Shown piece by piece: positions 41,568 to 50,782 of a stretch of DNA of 64,000 nt. The translations under genes were made by a program, and so were the position numbers. This DNA is from an uncultured Clostridium sp. (GTDB lineage: Bacteria; Bacillota; Clostridia; Lachnospirales; Lachnospiraceae), in contig URNT01000011.1 in the NCBI GenBank assembly GCA_900549235.1, positions 1 to 64,000 on the forward strand, in the 5' to 3' direction. The stretch's first letter is position 1, and the number at the start of each line of letters is the position of its first letter. The notes under the pieces were generated by a model. It ran no database searches. It was not told where the DNA came from and saw only the letters and a list, made by a program, of their open reading frames with translations.

Positions 41568-41762
41568 TTATACCTCTACAGCTGAAAAGCCCAGATCATC
41601 CAGAATTTCCACTGCTGCCGCCTCACAGCTGGAACAGCCATCGATAGTTACGGTCTTGGTTTCCAGATCAACGATATTTTTAATATCGGCTCCGTCCAGA
41701 GCCTTTTTGATGCGGTTTACGCATCCCTCACACATTATTTCTTCGCATTTGAATGTTTTCAT
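41568..41762 (-). CDS. copZ: copper chaperone / heavy-metal-associated protein (CopZ-like)
   Basis: 64 residues from ATG 41762 (GGAGAAT). Single HMA ferredoxin-like fold, metal site IMCEGCVNRI (residues about 8-17), so CxxC binds Cu(I). A second pair appears in GCSSCEAA (about 44), unusual for a 64-residue CopZ. Third gene of the copper operon after csoR, expected to pass Cu(I) to CopA or CsoR. Confidence 0.9.
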   Translation of the reverse strand: MKTFKCEEIMCEGCVNRIKKALDGADIKNIVDLETKTVTIDGCSSCEAAAVEILDDLGFSAVEV

Positions 41763-41794
41763 ATGATTATTCTCCTTTTCATTCTGGCATATGC

Positions 41795-42103
41795 CTATTT
41801 CATCATCTTCTGCAGCGTCCGGCACAGCTCTTCTACTGTGGCGTCGCTGTCTCCTGTGCGGATGTCATTTACCACACAGGTCTTAATATGGCGCTCTAAA
41901 AGCGCCTTGTTAAAGCTGTTGAGTGCTGCCTGGACAGCCGCCACCTGGGTGATGATGTCAACGCAGTATCTCTCGTCTTCCACCATGGCCTTGATGCCAC
42001 GGATCTGTCCCTCGATCCGGTTTAAGCGGTTCATCAGGCTCTTTTCCTCTGAGGGCTCACGATGCTTACGGCGGCAGGCGCACGCCTCTGTCTTTTCTTC
42101 CAT
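41795..42103 (-). CDS. csoR: CsoR-family copper-sensing repressor
   Basis: 102 residues. All-helical DUF156 repressor: LMNRLNRIEGQIRGIKAMVEDERYCVDIITQVAAVQAALN, with the Cys-His-Cys copper triad in YCVDII and ERHIKTCV. Binding of Cu(I) releases DNA. An N-terminal Cys/Lys/Arg-rich tail (EEKTEACACRRKHREPS) is additional and could be a further metal site. It lies between copA and copZ, and the palindromic operator is in front of copA. Confidence 0.95.
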   Translation of the reverse strand: MEEKTEACACRRKHREPSEEKSLMNRLNRIEGQIRGIKAMVEDERYCVDIITQVAAVQAALNSFNKALLERHIKTCVVNDIRTGDSDATVEELCRTLQKMMK

Positions 42104-42124
42104 ACAGGCCTCCTTCCGGAAGTA

Positions 42125-44383
42125 TTAAAGCTTCAGCCTCCTGAGCCTTAAGGCATTGCCTACCACACACACAGAGCTTAAAGACATGGCGAAGCCTCCA
42201 AGCATGGGGCTTAACAGAGGTCCGCCTAAGAGGTATAAAAGTCCAGCGGCTACCGGGATCCCCAGTGAGTTGTAGAAAAAGGCCCAAAACAGGTTCTGCT
42301 TGATATTGCGGATGGTAGCCTTGCTGAGCTTGATGGCCCGGTACACATCCATAAGATCGGATTTCATCAGCACCACATCTCCTGACTCCAGAGCGATGTC
42401 GCTGCCGTTTCCAATGGCGCAGCCTACATCCGCCTGTACCAGGGCCGGCGCGTCATTAATCCCATCTCCTACCATCATAACGGTTTTTCCCTGACTCTGC
42501 AAGTCCTTTACAACTGCCGCCTTATCTTCCGGCAGCACCTCGGCGATCACCTCATCCACATGGGCCAGGGAACCGATATAGCGGGCTGTTTTTTCATTAT
42601 CTCCGGTTACCATATAGACCCTTACTCCCAGGCTGCGGATCTGCTCCACTGCCTGGATGCTGGTGTCCTTGATGGTATCAGCTACGCAGATCAGGCCGGC
42701 CAGACGGCCGTCGATGCTGACATACATAGGAGTTTTCCCCTCATCTGCGCAAACAGAGGCCCGGGCCGTAAGCTCCTTACCTGCCTCCAGCTTAAGGGCA
42801 TCCAGAAGGCGCCTGTTTCCAACTGCCACCTTCCGGCCCTTAAGGGTGGTAAGGATCCCGGCTCCTGTAATACTTTCAAAGGACTCCGGCATATTTAAAG
42901 GAAGCCCCTTTTCCTTCGCGGCCAGGACGATGGCCTGGCCCAGAGGATGCTCTGACATCTGTTCGCAGGAAGCGGCCGCTAAAAGGAGCTCATCCGGCGT
43001 CAGCTCCCCGCTTTCAGAAATAATATCTGTGACCCTCGGCTTTCCTTCTGTAATGGTTCCTGTTTTATCGAGGATCACCGCGTCCACCTTATGGCAGATC
43101 TCCAGGGCTTCTCCGCTTTTGATCAGGATCCCATGACCGGCTCCCACACCGGTTCCTACCATAATAGCGGTAGGCGTGGCAAGTCCCAGTGCACAGGGGC
43201 AGGCGATCACAAGAACAGCTACAAAGATCGTCAGTACAAAGGCCAGATCCTTCCCGCCTGCCAGCAACCACAGCAGGGCTGCCACAATGGCAATGCCCAT
43301 AACCGCAGGAACGAAATAGCCTGCAACCTTGTCTGCCAGCTTGGAAATGGGAGCCTTCTTTCCCTGGGCATCCTCGATCATGCGGATGATCTTTGAAAGG
43401 GTGGTATCGTTTCCTGTGTGGGTAACTTCTACCTCCATGGCTCCGTTGTAATTCATGCTTCCGCCGATCACCGGATCGCCTGGCTGTTTTTCCACCGGGA
43501 TACTCTCTCCTGTGAGCATGGACTCGTCCACACTGCTGCTTCCATTTACAAGGATACCGTCCAATGGGATCCGGCTGCCTGGCTTTATAAGGATGTGCTG
43601 TCCCTTCTTTACAAAGGCAGTTTCTACCTCCTGTTCGGAACCATTTTCATAAAGAATGGCTGTGTCGGGAGCCAGTTCCATCAGCTTGCGGATGGCCTCT
43701 GATGTCTTTCCCTTGCTCCGGCTTTCCATAAATTTACCAAGCATCACCAGGGTTACCACCACAGCCGCGGACTCATAATAAAGCTGATGAGCTTTCATAG
43801 GATCGGAAGGGATGCCAAGGGTCATGACAAGGCTGTAGATAAAGGCACTGCCGGTACCGATGGCCACCAGGGAGTCCATATTGGGATTTCCCTTTAAAAG
43901 AGCCCGGATTCCTACCAGATAAAACTTCCGCCCGCAGATCAGCACAGGTATGGTAAGGATCAGCTGGGCCAGAGCAAAGTTTAAGGGGTTAGCTTCCATG
44001 GAAAGAAGCTCTGGCAGAGGAAGGGAGACAGGGATCATATGACCCATGGAAATATATAAAAGGGGAACCGCAAAGCAGATGGCGGTGAGCACTCTCCGCC
44101 TTACAGCCTGAAGCTGCTCCTCCTGCTGCTGCCATTCTTCCTCTTCTTTTTTGCGGTTCTGCTCCTCTTCCACGATCAGGGAAGCACTAAAGCCTGCCCT
44201 CGATACCTTCTGGCAGATCAGCTCCGGCGTCACCTGGTCCTCATCATAGGTGATCACCATACGGCTGGTGGTCAGGTTCACATCACTGCTCTCCACTCCC
44301 GGCAGCTTGCGGGTGACACGCTCTACCGCGCTGCTGCAGGCGGCGCAGGACATACCGTCTATGTGGTACTGCTGTGTTATCAT
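42125..44383 (-). CDS. copA: copper-exporting P1B-type ATPase
   Basis: 752 residues from the ATG at 44383, the second of two nearby starts (AGGAGAG fits it). One N-terminal HMA domain with GMSCAACSSAVERV, eight transmembrane segments, the membrane copper site ACPCALGLATPTA (CPC), phosphorylation site DKTGTITEGKPRV, the HP motif SEHPLGQAI and ATP hinge GDGINDAPAL. Pumps Cu(I) out of the cytoplasm. First gene of the operon with csoR and copZ, directly behind the CsoR operator. Confidence 0.97.
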   Translation of the reverse strand: MITQQYHIDGMSCAACSSAVERVTRKLPGVESSDVNLTTSRMVITYDEDQVTPELICQKVSRAGFSASLIVEEEQNRKKEEEEWQQQEEQLQAVRRRVLTAICFAVPLLYISMGHMIPVSLPLPELLSMEANPLNFALAQLILTIPVLICGRKFYLVGIRALLKGNPNMDSLVAIGTGSAFIYSLVMTLGIPSDPMKAHQLYYESAAVVVTLVMLGKFMESRSKGKTSEAIRKLMELAPDTAILYENGSEQEVETAFVKKGQHILIKPGSRIPLDGILVNGSSSVDESMLTGESIPVEKQPGDPVIGGSMNYNGAMEVEVTHTGNDTTLSKIIRMIEDAQGKKAPISKLADKVAGYFVPAVMGIAIVAALLWLLAGGKDLAFVLTIFVAVLVIACPCALGLATPTAIMVGTGVGAGHGILIKSGEALEICHKVDAVILDKTGTITEGKPRVTDIISESGELTPDELLLAAASCEQMSEHPLGQAIVLAAKEKGLPLNMPESFESITGAGILTTLKGRKVAVGNRRLLDALKLEAGKELTARASVCADEGKTPMYVSIDGRLAGLICVADTIKDTSIQAVEQIRSLGVRVYMVTGDNEKTARYIGSLAHVDEVIAEVLPEDKAAVVKDLQSQGKTVMMVGDGINDAPALVQADVGCAIGNGSDIALESGDVVLMKSDLMDVYRAIKLSKATIRNIKQNLFWAFFYNSLGIPVAAGLLYLLGGPLLSPMLGGFAMSLSSVCVVGNALRLRRLKL

Positions 44384-44400
44384 GTTCATCTCTCCTTTCG

Positions 44401-44419
44401 TATACCCCAGTGGGGTATA
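44401..44419. promoter_or_regulatory. CsoR operator
   Basis: TATACCCCAGTGGGGTATA: G-rich palindrome with the pattern of CsoR binding sites, located just after the -10 of the copA promoter so that bound repressor blocks transcription. Confidence 0.85.
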
Positions 44420-44424
44420 TTGTG

Positions 44425-44453
44425 ATTATAGTACCATTGAGAGAGCTTGTCAA
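44425..44453 (-). promoter_or_regulatory. copA operon promoter
   Basis: Minus strand TTGACA (44453-44448), 17-base spacer, TATAAT (44430-44425): perfect consensus, overlapped downstream by the CsoR operator. Confidence 0.9.
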
Positions 44454-44465
44454 GGGAGGAAAGAA

Positions 44466-44526
44466 AAAAACAGAGCCTGTATCGAAAGACGGAATCAATC
44501 CGCAGAAGATACACAGCTCTGTTTTT
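44466..44526. terminator. symporter terminator
   Basis: AAAAACAGAGC / GCTCTGTTTTT (44466-44476 / 44516-44526) with an inner TGTATC/GATACA stem; long T tract on both strands. Confidence 0.85.
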
Positions 44527-44549
44527 CAGATCCTGTATTTTTATGTCTG

Positions 44550-45920
44550 TCAGCCTATGAATTTAGAAGCATAACCCTGGATAAAGATACCCAGTACGAT
44601 CAAAGGCAGGATATAGCTGACATAGATTCTTGCCCATGCCGGGAACTTAAGTCCCTGGCCCTCATTGGCCTCAGCCATGAAATTTTTAAAGCCCCATCCG
44701 TAACGGCTGGTACAGAATACAAGGTAGATCATGCTGCCGATGGGAAGCAGGTTGTTGCTGAGAATAAAATCCTCCAGATCCAGTATGGTGCTGCCTGCGC
44801 CCAGGGGCTGGAAGGAGCTCCAGGCATTGAAACCGAGCACACAAGGCATGGAAAGAAGGATGATGGCGATCAGGTTATAGATAACCGCCTTCTTTATGCT
44901 GCAGCCGGTCAGATCCGTAGCAAAGGAAATGATGTTCTGGAACACCGCGATTACCGTGGACAGGGCCGCAAAGGACATAAATAAAAAGAACAGGGTGCCC
45001 CACAGCCGTCCGCCTGCCATGTGGTTAAATACATTAGGCAGAGTGATAAAGATCAGGGATGGGCCGGAGCCTGCCTCGATATTGTAGGCAAAGCAGGCCG
45101 GGAAAATAATAAGGCCGGCCATAAAAGCTACCATAGTGTCCAGAAGAGCCACACTGACTGCTTCTCCGGTCAGGCTTCGCTCTTTTCCGATATAGCTTCC
45201 GAAGATAGCCAGGGCGCCGATTCCGATGCTTAAGGTAAAGAAGGACTGTCCCATGGCTGCAAAGACAGCCTCACCGATCCCGGCTTCTTTCATTTTCCCA
45301 AAATCCGGTTTTAAATAGAACTCAAGGCCAGGACCGCCTCCCGGAAGCAGCAGGGAGTGGATCACCAGGACGATCATCAGCACCAGCAGGCACAGCATCA
45401 TGGCCTTTGTAATGCGCTCCACACCGTTCTGGAAGCCCAGAGCGCAGATACCAAAGCACAGAACAACAGTAATAATCATAAATACTGTCATAAGCAGAGG
45501 ATTTGCCAGCATATTGTTAAACTCACCGGCTACACCGGATACGTCCAGACCGGTAAAATCCCCTTTCAGCATCTTGAAGAAATAGAGCAGAAGCCAGCCG
45601 CCTACTGTGGTATAAAACATCATCAGCAGGTAGTTTCCCGCCATGGCAATATATTTGTTCAGATGCCATTTGCTTCCCTTTGGTTCCAGCACATCAAAGG
45701 ACAGGGCCGCGCTCTTGCGGCTTGCACGTCCTACGGAAAATTCCATTACAACGATCGGCAGTCCCAGGATCAGAAGAAATGCCAGATAGATCAGTACGAA
45801 GGCCGCGCCTCCGTATTCCCCTACAATGTAAGGGAAACGCCATACATTTCCAAGGCCAATGGCACAGCCTGCAGAGATCAGGATGAAGCCAAGCCTGGAG
45901 GAGAACTTTTCACGTTCCAT
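44550..45920 (-). CDS. neurotransmitter:sodium symporter family (LeuT-like)
   Basis: 456 residues from ATG 45920 (GGGGG upstream); a longer in-frame start would sit in the leader hairpin. N-terminal FSSRLGFILISAGCAIGLGNVWRFPYIVGEYGGAAFVLIYL is the family signature with the TM1 substrate/Na+ region, and about eleven hydrophobic segments follow. Probably imports an amino acid (Leu-, Trp- or Tyr-like substrate unknown) with Na+. The gene is alone between a structured leader and terminator. Confidence 0.93.
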   Translation of the reverse strand: MEREKFSSRLGFILISAGCAIGLGNVWRFPYIVGEYGGAAFVLIYLAFLLILGLPIVVMEFSVGRASRKSAALSFDVLEPKGSKWHLNKYIAMAGNYLLMMFYTTVGGWLLLYFFKMLKGDFTGLDVSGVAGEFNNMLANPLLMTVFMIITVVLCFGICALGFQNGVERITKAMMLCLLVLMIVLVIHSLLLPGGGPGLEFYLKPDFGKMKEAGIGEAVFAAMGQSFFTLSIGIGALAIFGSYIGKERSLTGEAVSVALLDTMVAFMAGLIIFPACFAYNIEAGSGPSLIFITLPNVFNHMAGGRLWGTLFFLFMSFAALSTVIAVFQNIISFATDLTGCSIKKAVIYNLIAIILLSMPCVLGFNAWSSFQPLGAGSTILDLEDFILSNNLLPIGSMIYLVFCTSRYGWGFKNFMAEANEGQGLKFPAWARIYVSYILPLIVLGIFIQGYASKFIG

Positions 45921-45932
45921 ATCATTACCCCC

Positions 45933-45982
45933 GCTCTTTTTATTTTTTCTCGAAGAAAGAGCCCTTATGGCGAAGGGCTCTT
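45933..45982 (-). promoter_or_regulatory. structured leader of the symporter mRNA
   Basis: The minus-strand leader has AAGAGCCCTT / AAGGGCTCTT (45982-45973 and 45966-45957), a 10-bp perfect hairpin starting at or near the predicted transcription start. The second arm can also pair with AAAGAGC (45939-45933) just before the ribosome site, so an alternative fold exists. It may merely stabilise the mRNA 5' end or control translation. Confidence 0.45.
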
Positions 45983-45985
45983 GAC

Positions 45986-46014
45986 ATTCTAGCATAAAAA
46001 TGCAAATTTTTCAA
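45986..46014 (-). promoter_or_regulatory. symporter promoter
   Basis: Minus strand TTGAAA (46014-46009), 17-base spacer, TAGAAT (45991-45986). Confidence 0.75.
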
Positions 46015-46042
46015 TCAATATCCAAAAAACCGAATTTTTTAC

Positions 46043-46198
46043 GTAACAGTTCAGCCATGCGGCAATTTGTGCGAAAATGTGTGTTGCAAGCAGGCTTGCA
46101 TAAGCATATTTTTGCACAAATTGACATAGGGCGGACGCCCAGAGCTTCTTGTTTTCATGCTTTTTGAAAACAAGAAGATGGTATGGCTAAACTATTAC
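46043..46198. mobile_element. 156-bp MITE-like element at the polC stop codon
   Basis: Terminal inverted repeats: GTAACAGTTCAGCCAT (46043-46058) and the reverse complement of 46183-46198, GTAATAGTTTAGCCAT, two differences in 16 bases. Flanked by an exact 8-bp direct repeat TTTTTTAC (46035-46042 and 46199-46206). The interior has a 12-bp perfect hairpin (46145-46156 / 46166-46177), a GGGCG/CGCCC stem and a long imperfect stem CAATTTGTGC / GCACAAATTG. No reading frame. The right copy of the target repeat contains the polC TAA. These features fit a non-autonomous transposon. Confidence 0.75.
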
Positions 46199-46202
46199 TT
46201 TT

Positions 46203-49200
46203 TTACAGATCAAACAGCGACAGCTGATTAGACTGGGGCAGATCCTTTAAAAGCCCCAGATCTGCCATCAGCCCGCAGATGGTGCCGTTTACCTTGGTCC
46301 TGCTGCTAAAGTCCTCTCTGGACAGGAAGGGGCCGTCCTTTACCGCGTCTACCACTGCCTCTGCCGCCTTTTCTCCCAGACCGTCGATGCTGCTTAAGGA
46401 GGGCATCAGCTTCCCGTCTATGATCTGGAAGTCACGGGCCTTGGCGCGGTAAATATCCAGAGGGATAAACTCAAAGCCTCTGGCATACATTTCCTGGACG
46501 ATGCGCATATCCCTTAAGGTATCCTGCTCCTTCTTGGAAAGGGTGTCAATCCGCTTTTTATAGTCTGCCAGATAATACTCCAGCTTATCCCGGCCCTGGC
46601 ACATGATCTCGTAGGAGAACGCGCTGGCGCGGATACTGAAAAAGGCAGCGTAATAGGCCAGAGGATAAAAGATCTTGCAGTAGGCAATACGCCAGGCCAT
46701 CATAACATAGGCGGCGGCGTGGGCTTTGGGGAACATATATTTGATCTTCTTACAAGACCAGATATACCAGTCGGGCACATCATGGGCCTTCATCTCCTCC
46801 TCCCACTCAGGCTTTAATCCTTTGCCCTTACGCACGCTTTCCATGATGGTAAAGGAAAGGCCCTGCTCCAGACCTTTAAAGATCAGATAGATCATAATAT
46901 CATCACGGGTGCAGATGGCCGTCTGGATGGTAGCCTTTCCCTCCTGGATCAGGGTCTGGGCATTTCCCAGCCACACATCCGTACCATGGGCCAGTCCGGC
47001 AATCCGCACCAGGTCGGAGAAATATTTTGGCTTAGTATCAAGAAGCATCTGCATCGCGAAATCCGTACCAAACTCCGGCACTCCAAGGGCTCCCAGAGGA
47101 CAGCCTCCGATGTCCTCCGGCGTGATCCCCAGCGCCTCGGTACTCTGGAACAGGCTCATGACCTCCTTGCTGTCAAGAGGAATGTCCTTAACCGGGTCAA
47201 GGCCTGTCAGATCCTGAAGCATACGGATCATAGTGGGATCATCATGGCCCAGAATATCCAGCTTCAACAGATTGTGGTCAATGGAATGATAGTCAAAATG
47301 GGTAGTAATGGTGGAGGTGGTCATGTCGTTGGCCGGATGCTGCACCGGCGTAAAGGAATAGATCTCTTCCCCCAGAGGAAGCACAATGATACCGCCTGGA
47401 TGCTGTCCCGTAGTACGCCGCACACCTACGCAGCCCTGAACGATCCGGTTGATCTCGCAGTTCCGCTTCCTGGTGCCCCGTTCCTCATAATATTTTTTCA
47501 CATAGCCAAAGGCGGTTTTATCAGCCAGAGTACCGATGGTTCCGGCCCGGAAGGTCTGCCCCTTTCCGAAGATAACCTCCGTATAATCATGGGCTTTGCT
47601 CTGGTACTCACCGGAGAAGTTAAGGTCAATATCCGGCTCCTTGTCTCCCTTAAAGCCCAGGAAGGTTTCAAAGGGGATGTCAAAGCCGTCCTTTTCCAGA
47701 GGGGTGCCGCAGACAGGGCACTCCTTGTCCGGCATATCACAGCCTGCCATACCGGAAAAACCCCGGACCTCCTCTGAGTCAAAATCATAATAACGGCATT
47801 TTGGACAGTGATAATGAGGGCTTAAGGGATTGACCTCCGTAATACCGGACATGGTAGCCACAAAGGATGAGCCTACAGATCCTCTGGATCCAACCAGATA
47901 CCCGTCCTCATTGGATTTCCACACCAGCTTCTGGGCAATGATATACATAACGGCAAAACCATTTGTAATAATGGAATGAAGCTCCTTTTCCAGGCGGTCC
48001 ACAACGATCTGAGGAAGATCCTCACCATACATCTCATGGGCCCTGTCATAACAGATCTTGGTAAGAGTCTTATCTGAATCAGGAATAACCGGCGGACACT
48101 TATCCGGGCGGACAGGTGAGATTTTTTCACACATATCCGCCACCTTTCTGGTGTTGGTGACCACTACCTCATAGCACTTATCCGGCCCAAGATACGAAAA
48201 TTCCTCAAGCATTTCCTCTGTAGTCCTGAGATAAAGGGGCGCCTGATCGTCAGAATCCTTAAAGCCCTGCCCCGCCATAATGATCCGGCGGTACACTTCA
48301 TCCTGAGGATCCAGAAAATGGACATCGCAGGTGGCGCATACCAGCTTGTTAAACTGCGTTCCCAGCTCTACGATCTTTTTATTGATCTCAATCAAATCCT
48401 CATTGCTTTTTACTGTACTCTTTTCATCCCGGAGCATAAAGGCATTATTTCCCAGCGGCTGGATCTCCAGATAATCGTAAAAGTTCACCAGTCTGGCAAT
48501 CTCCGCATCCGGCGCCCCTCTTAAAAGAGCCTGGTACAGCTCTCCTGCCTCACAGGCCGAGCCTATGATCAGGCCCTCCCGGTACTGGTCCAGGACGCTC
48601 TTGGGAATCCTGGGCCTTCTGGCGTAATACTCCAGATGGGACCAGCTGACCAGCCGGTACAGATTGATCCGGCCAATATCATTTTTCGCCAGAATAATCA
48701 CATGATAGGTGGGAAGCTTACGTATGGTCTCCGTATCCATGGCACTGAGGGCATTCAGTTGATCCAGATCCTCAATCTTCCGCTCCCGGAGCATTTTCAC
48801 AAAGGCCGCAAAGATCTCTGCCGTAGCCCCGGCATCGTCCACAGCCCGGTGATGGTTTTCCAGAGAAATGTTCAGGGCCTTGGCAACGGTATCCAGCTTG
48901 TAGCGGTTTAAGCTTGGCAGAAGATGCCTTGCAAGAGCTACGGTATCGATTACCGTAGGGTCGAAAGGAAGACCCAGCTCCTCTGCGAAATGGCTGATAA
49001 AGCCTACATCAAAGCCTGCATTGTGGGCCACCAGCACTGCATCCCGGACAAAATCCAGAAACTGAGGCAGCACAATATCAATCTTGGGAGCGGACAGCAC
49101 CATGGCATCATTGATGCCAGTGAGCTTTTCGATCTCAAAGGGAATAGGCACATCCGGGTTCACAAAGGCAGAAAAGCGGTCTGTAATCTTTCCGTCTGTT

Positions 49201-50768
49201 ACCTTTACTGCGCCGATCTCTATGATCCGGTTCTTTTTGGGGCTGAAACCGGTGGTCTCTATATCGAACACTACGAAGGAATCAGAAAAGCTCTGTCCTC
49301 TGGGCTGCTCCACCAGCTGCTTGGTATCGTCTACCAGATACCCCTCTACCCCATAGATCACCTTAAAGGAATCCCCTTTATCAAGGGCGTGGTTGGCATC
49401 AGGGAAGGCCTGGACACAACCATGGTCTGTTACAGCCACTGCAGGCATCCCCCACTGCTTGGCCCGCTTGATTATGCTCTTTACCTCGGAAACGCCGTCC
49501 ATATCGCTCATTTTCGTATGACAGTGGAGCTCCACCCGCTTTTCCAGGCTGGAGTCCATACGCTTGCTGGTAAAGTCCTCTGCCTTTTTTATCCCTACCA
49601 CTGAGCCCAGGGTCAGCTCTCCGTCAAATTTGTCAATGGTTGTAACGCCCTTTACCCGGACGAAGATACCGGCCGAGATCACCGCCTTTACCTCATCAAA
49701 GATTTCAGGCCGGATAAACATCTTCACTGTGATCGTATCGGTAAAATCTGTAATATCGAAGGTCAGGATAAACTTGCCGCTGCGAAGCTCCCTGTTCTCA
49801 CAGGTCAGTATCTTTCCACGGAGAGTCACCTCACCGATCTCTCCGTCAATCTTCTCGATCTCGATAAAATCGTCCTCAAAGTCACGGCCATACAGCACAT
49901 CCGGGTTATTGGAACGCTTGGCGGCATATTTTTTCTCCTCCGCCGCCTCACGGCCCCAGCCGGCCTTGCGGCCCTTATTCAGCTGAGGCTTCTGTCCGGC
50001 CTTTCCGGAAGGCGTTGGAGCGCCGGCCGGTGCCGGCGAAATCTCTGCGCCCCCGGCATCACCTATATCCCCTGAGGCCGCCTGGGCCATAAGGGTATCC
50101 CAGGGCGCTCCCTCTGCCTGCCCTGCCTCCATAAAGACTGGATCAGAGGCAGGCACGGGCACAGGAGCGGCTCCCTCCAGCTCATTTTTATGGTTCTGCC
50201 AGTAAACAGCCTGGGCCTCCTGCTCCATCCGACGCTCCAGCTGCTTTCTTCGCTCGCCTCCTGTAGGCGGGACATACTGGAAAGCCACCTCCACCGGAAG
50301 CCCGCAGCGTTCTGTAAACACCTTTTCAAGAACCCGCTTCAATTCCTTTGTCTTGTCCCTGTTTACCATGGTGTCTTCCACCGTAAGCACCATAAGGTCC
50401 TCTTTTTCAAAAGAAATATCAGCCTTACGGAACATGGTGTACTCCACAATGCTGTAATGCTTCAACTCCAACAGCAGGCTGTCCTTATACATCTTAAGGA
50501 GCTTTCCGGGGGTGTACTGCCCTGACAGGCGGAATTTCTCCTGGATCTTGATGGAAATCTGCTTGTCAGGAAAGAGCTGGTCCTTAATGCCCTTTTCCAG
50601 ATCATAGATATTCTGCTTGTGGATCAGTCTCGGACTTCTTATATAAATGCGGATAGAGCTTCTATCCCTGGCTGAGGCTACCTTTTCCACCTCAGTCAGA
50701 TTTAAAAGCTCTTTTAACGGTTCTGCTATATTTAATGTTGGAAATACTTCCAGAAATTTTTTTCCCAT
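46203..50768 (-). CDS. polC: DNA polymerase III alpha subunit, PolC type
   Basis: 1521 residues, the family's usual size. Main replicative polymerase of low-GC Gram-positives. In order: N-terminal domain, OB-fold (GEVTLRGKILTCENRELRSG, about 310-340), PHP domain (VELHCHTKMSDMDGV, about 420) interrupted by the proofreading exonuclease (FVVFDIETTGFSPKKNRIIEIGAVK, about 500), then PHP remainder, palm (GDKEPDIDLNFSGEYQ with catalytic aspartates) and fingers. The C-terminus ends FDL, with a possible clamp-binding motif NQLSLFDL. A MITE-like element abuts the stop codon. Confidence 0.98.
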   Translation of the reverse strand: MGKKFLEVFPTLNIAEPLKELLNLTEVEKVASARDRSSIRIYIRSPRLIHKQNIYDLEKGIKDQLFPDKQISIKIQEKFRLSGQYTPGKLLKMYKDSLLLELKHYSIVEYTMFRKADISFEKEDLMVLTVEDTMVNRDKTKELKRVLEKVFTERCGLPVEVAFQYVPPTGGERRKQLERRMEQEAQAVYWQNHKNELEGAAPVPVPASDPVFMEAGQAEGAPWDTLMAQAASGDIGDAGGAEISPAPAGAPTPSGKAGQKPQLNKGRKAGWGREAAEEKKYAAKRSNNPDVLYGRDFEDDFIEIEKIDGEIGEVTLRGKILTCENRELRSGKFILTFDITDFTDTITVKMFIRPEIFDEVKAVISAGIFVRVKGVTTIDKFDGELTLGSVVGIKKAEDFTSKRMDSSLEKRVELHCHTKMSDMDGVSEVKSIIKRAKQWGMPAVAVTDHGCVQAFPDANHALDKGDSFKVIYGVEGYLVDDTKQLVEQPRGQSFSDSFVVFDIETTGFSPKKNRIIEIGAVKVTDGKITDRFSAFVNPDVPIPFEIEKLTGINDAMVLSAPKIDIVLPQFLDFVRDAVLVAHNAGFDVGFISHFAEELGLPFDPTVIDTVALARHLLPSLNRYKLDTVAKALNISLENHHRAVDDAGATAEIFAAFVKMLRERKIEDLDQLNALSAMDTETIRKLPTYHVIILAKNDIGRINLYRLVSWSHLEYYARRPRIPKSVLDQYREGLIIGSACEAGELYQALLRGAPDAEIARLVNFYDYLEIQPLGNNAFMLRDEKSTVKSNEDLIEINKKIVELGTQFNKLVCATCDVHFLDPQDEVYRRIIMAGQGFKDSDDQAPLYLRTTEEMLEEFSYLGPDKCYEVVVTNTRKVADMCEKISPVRPDKCPPVIPDSDKTLTKICYDRAHEMYGEDLPQIVVDRLEKELHSIITNGFAVMYIIAQKLVWKSNEDGYLVGSRGSVGSSFVATMSGITEVNPLSPHYHCPKCRYYDFDSEEVRGFSGMAGCDMPDKECPVCGTPLEKDGFDIPFETFLGFKGDKEPDIDLNFSGEYQSKAHDYTEVIFGKGQTFRAGTIGTLADKTAFGYVKKYYEERGTRKRNCEINRIVQGCVGVRRTTGQHPGGIIVLPLGEEIYSFTPVQHPANDMTTSTITTHFDYHSIDHNLLKLDILGHDDPTMIRMLQDLTGLDPVKDIPLDSKEVMSLFQSTEALGITPEDIGGCPLGALGVPEFGTDFAMQMLLDTKPKYFSDLVRIAGLAHGTDVWLGNAQTLIQEGKATIQTAICTRDDIMIYLIFKGLEQGLSFTIMESVRKGKGLKPEWEEEMKAHDVPDWYIWSCKKIKYMFPKAHAAAYVMMAWRIAYCKIFYPLAYYAAFFSIRASAFSYEIMCQGRDKLEYYLADYKKRIDTLSKKEQDTLRDMRIVQEMYARGFEFIPLDIYRAKARDFQIIDGKLMPSLSSIDGLGEKAAEAVVDAVKDGPFLSREDFSSRTKVNGTICGLMADLGLLKDLPQSNQLSLFDL

Positions 50769-50782
50769 ATATGGATCCTGTT

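Noticed and set aside
46068..46130. Small RNA or promoter in the long imperfect stem
   Set aside because: No promoter or terminator flanks it; it is better explained as the interior of the MITE-like element.
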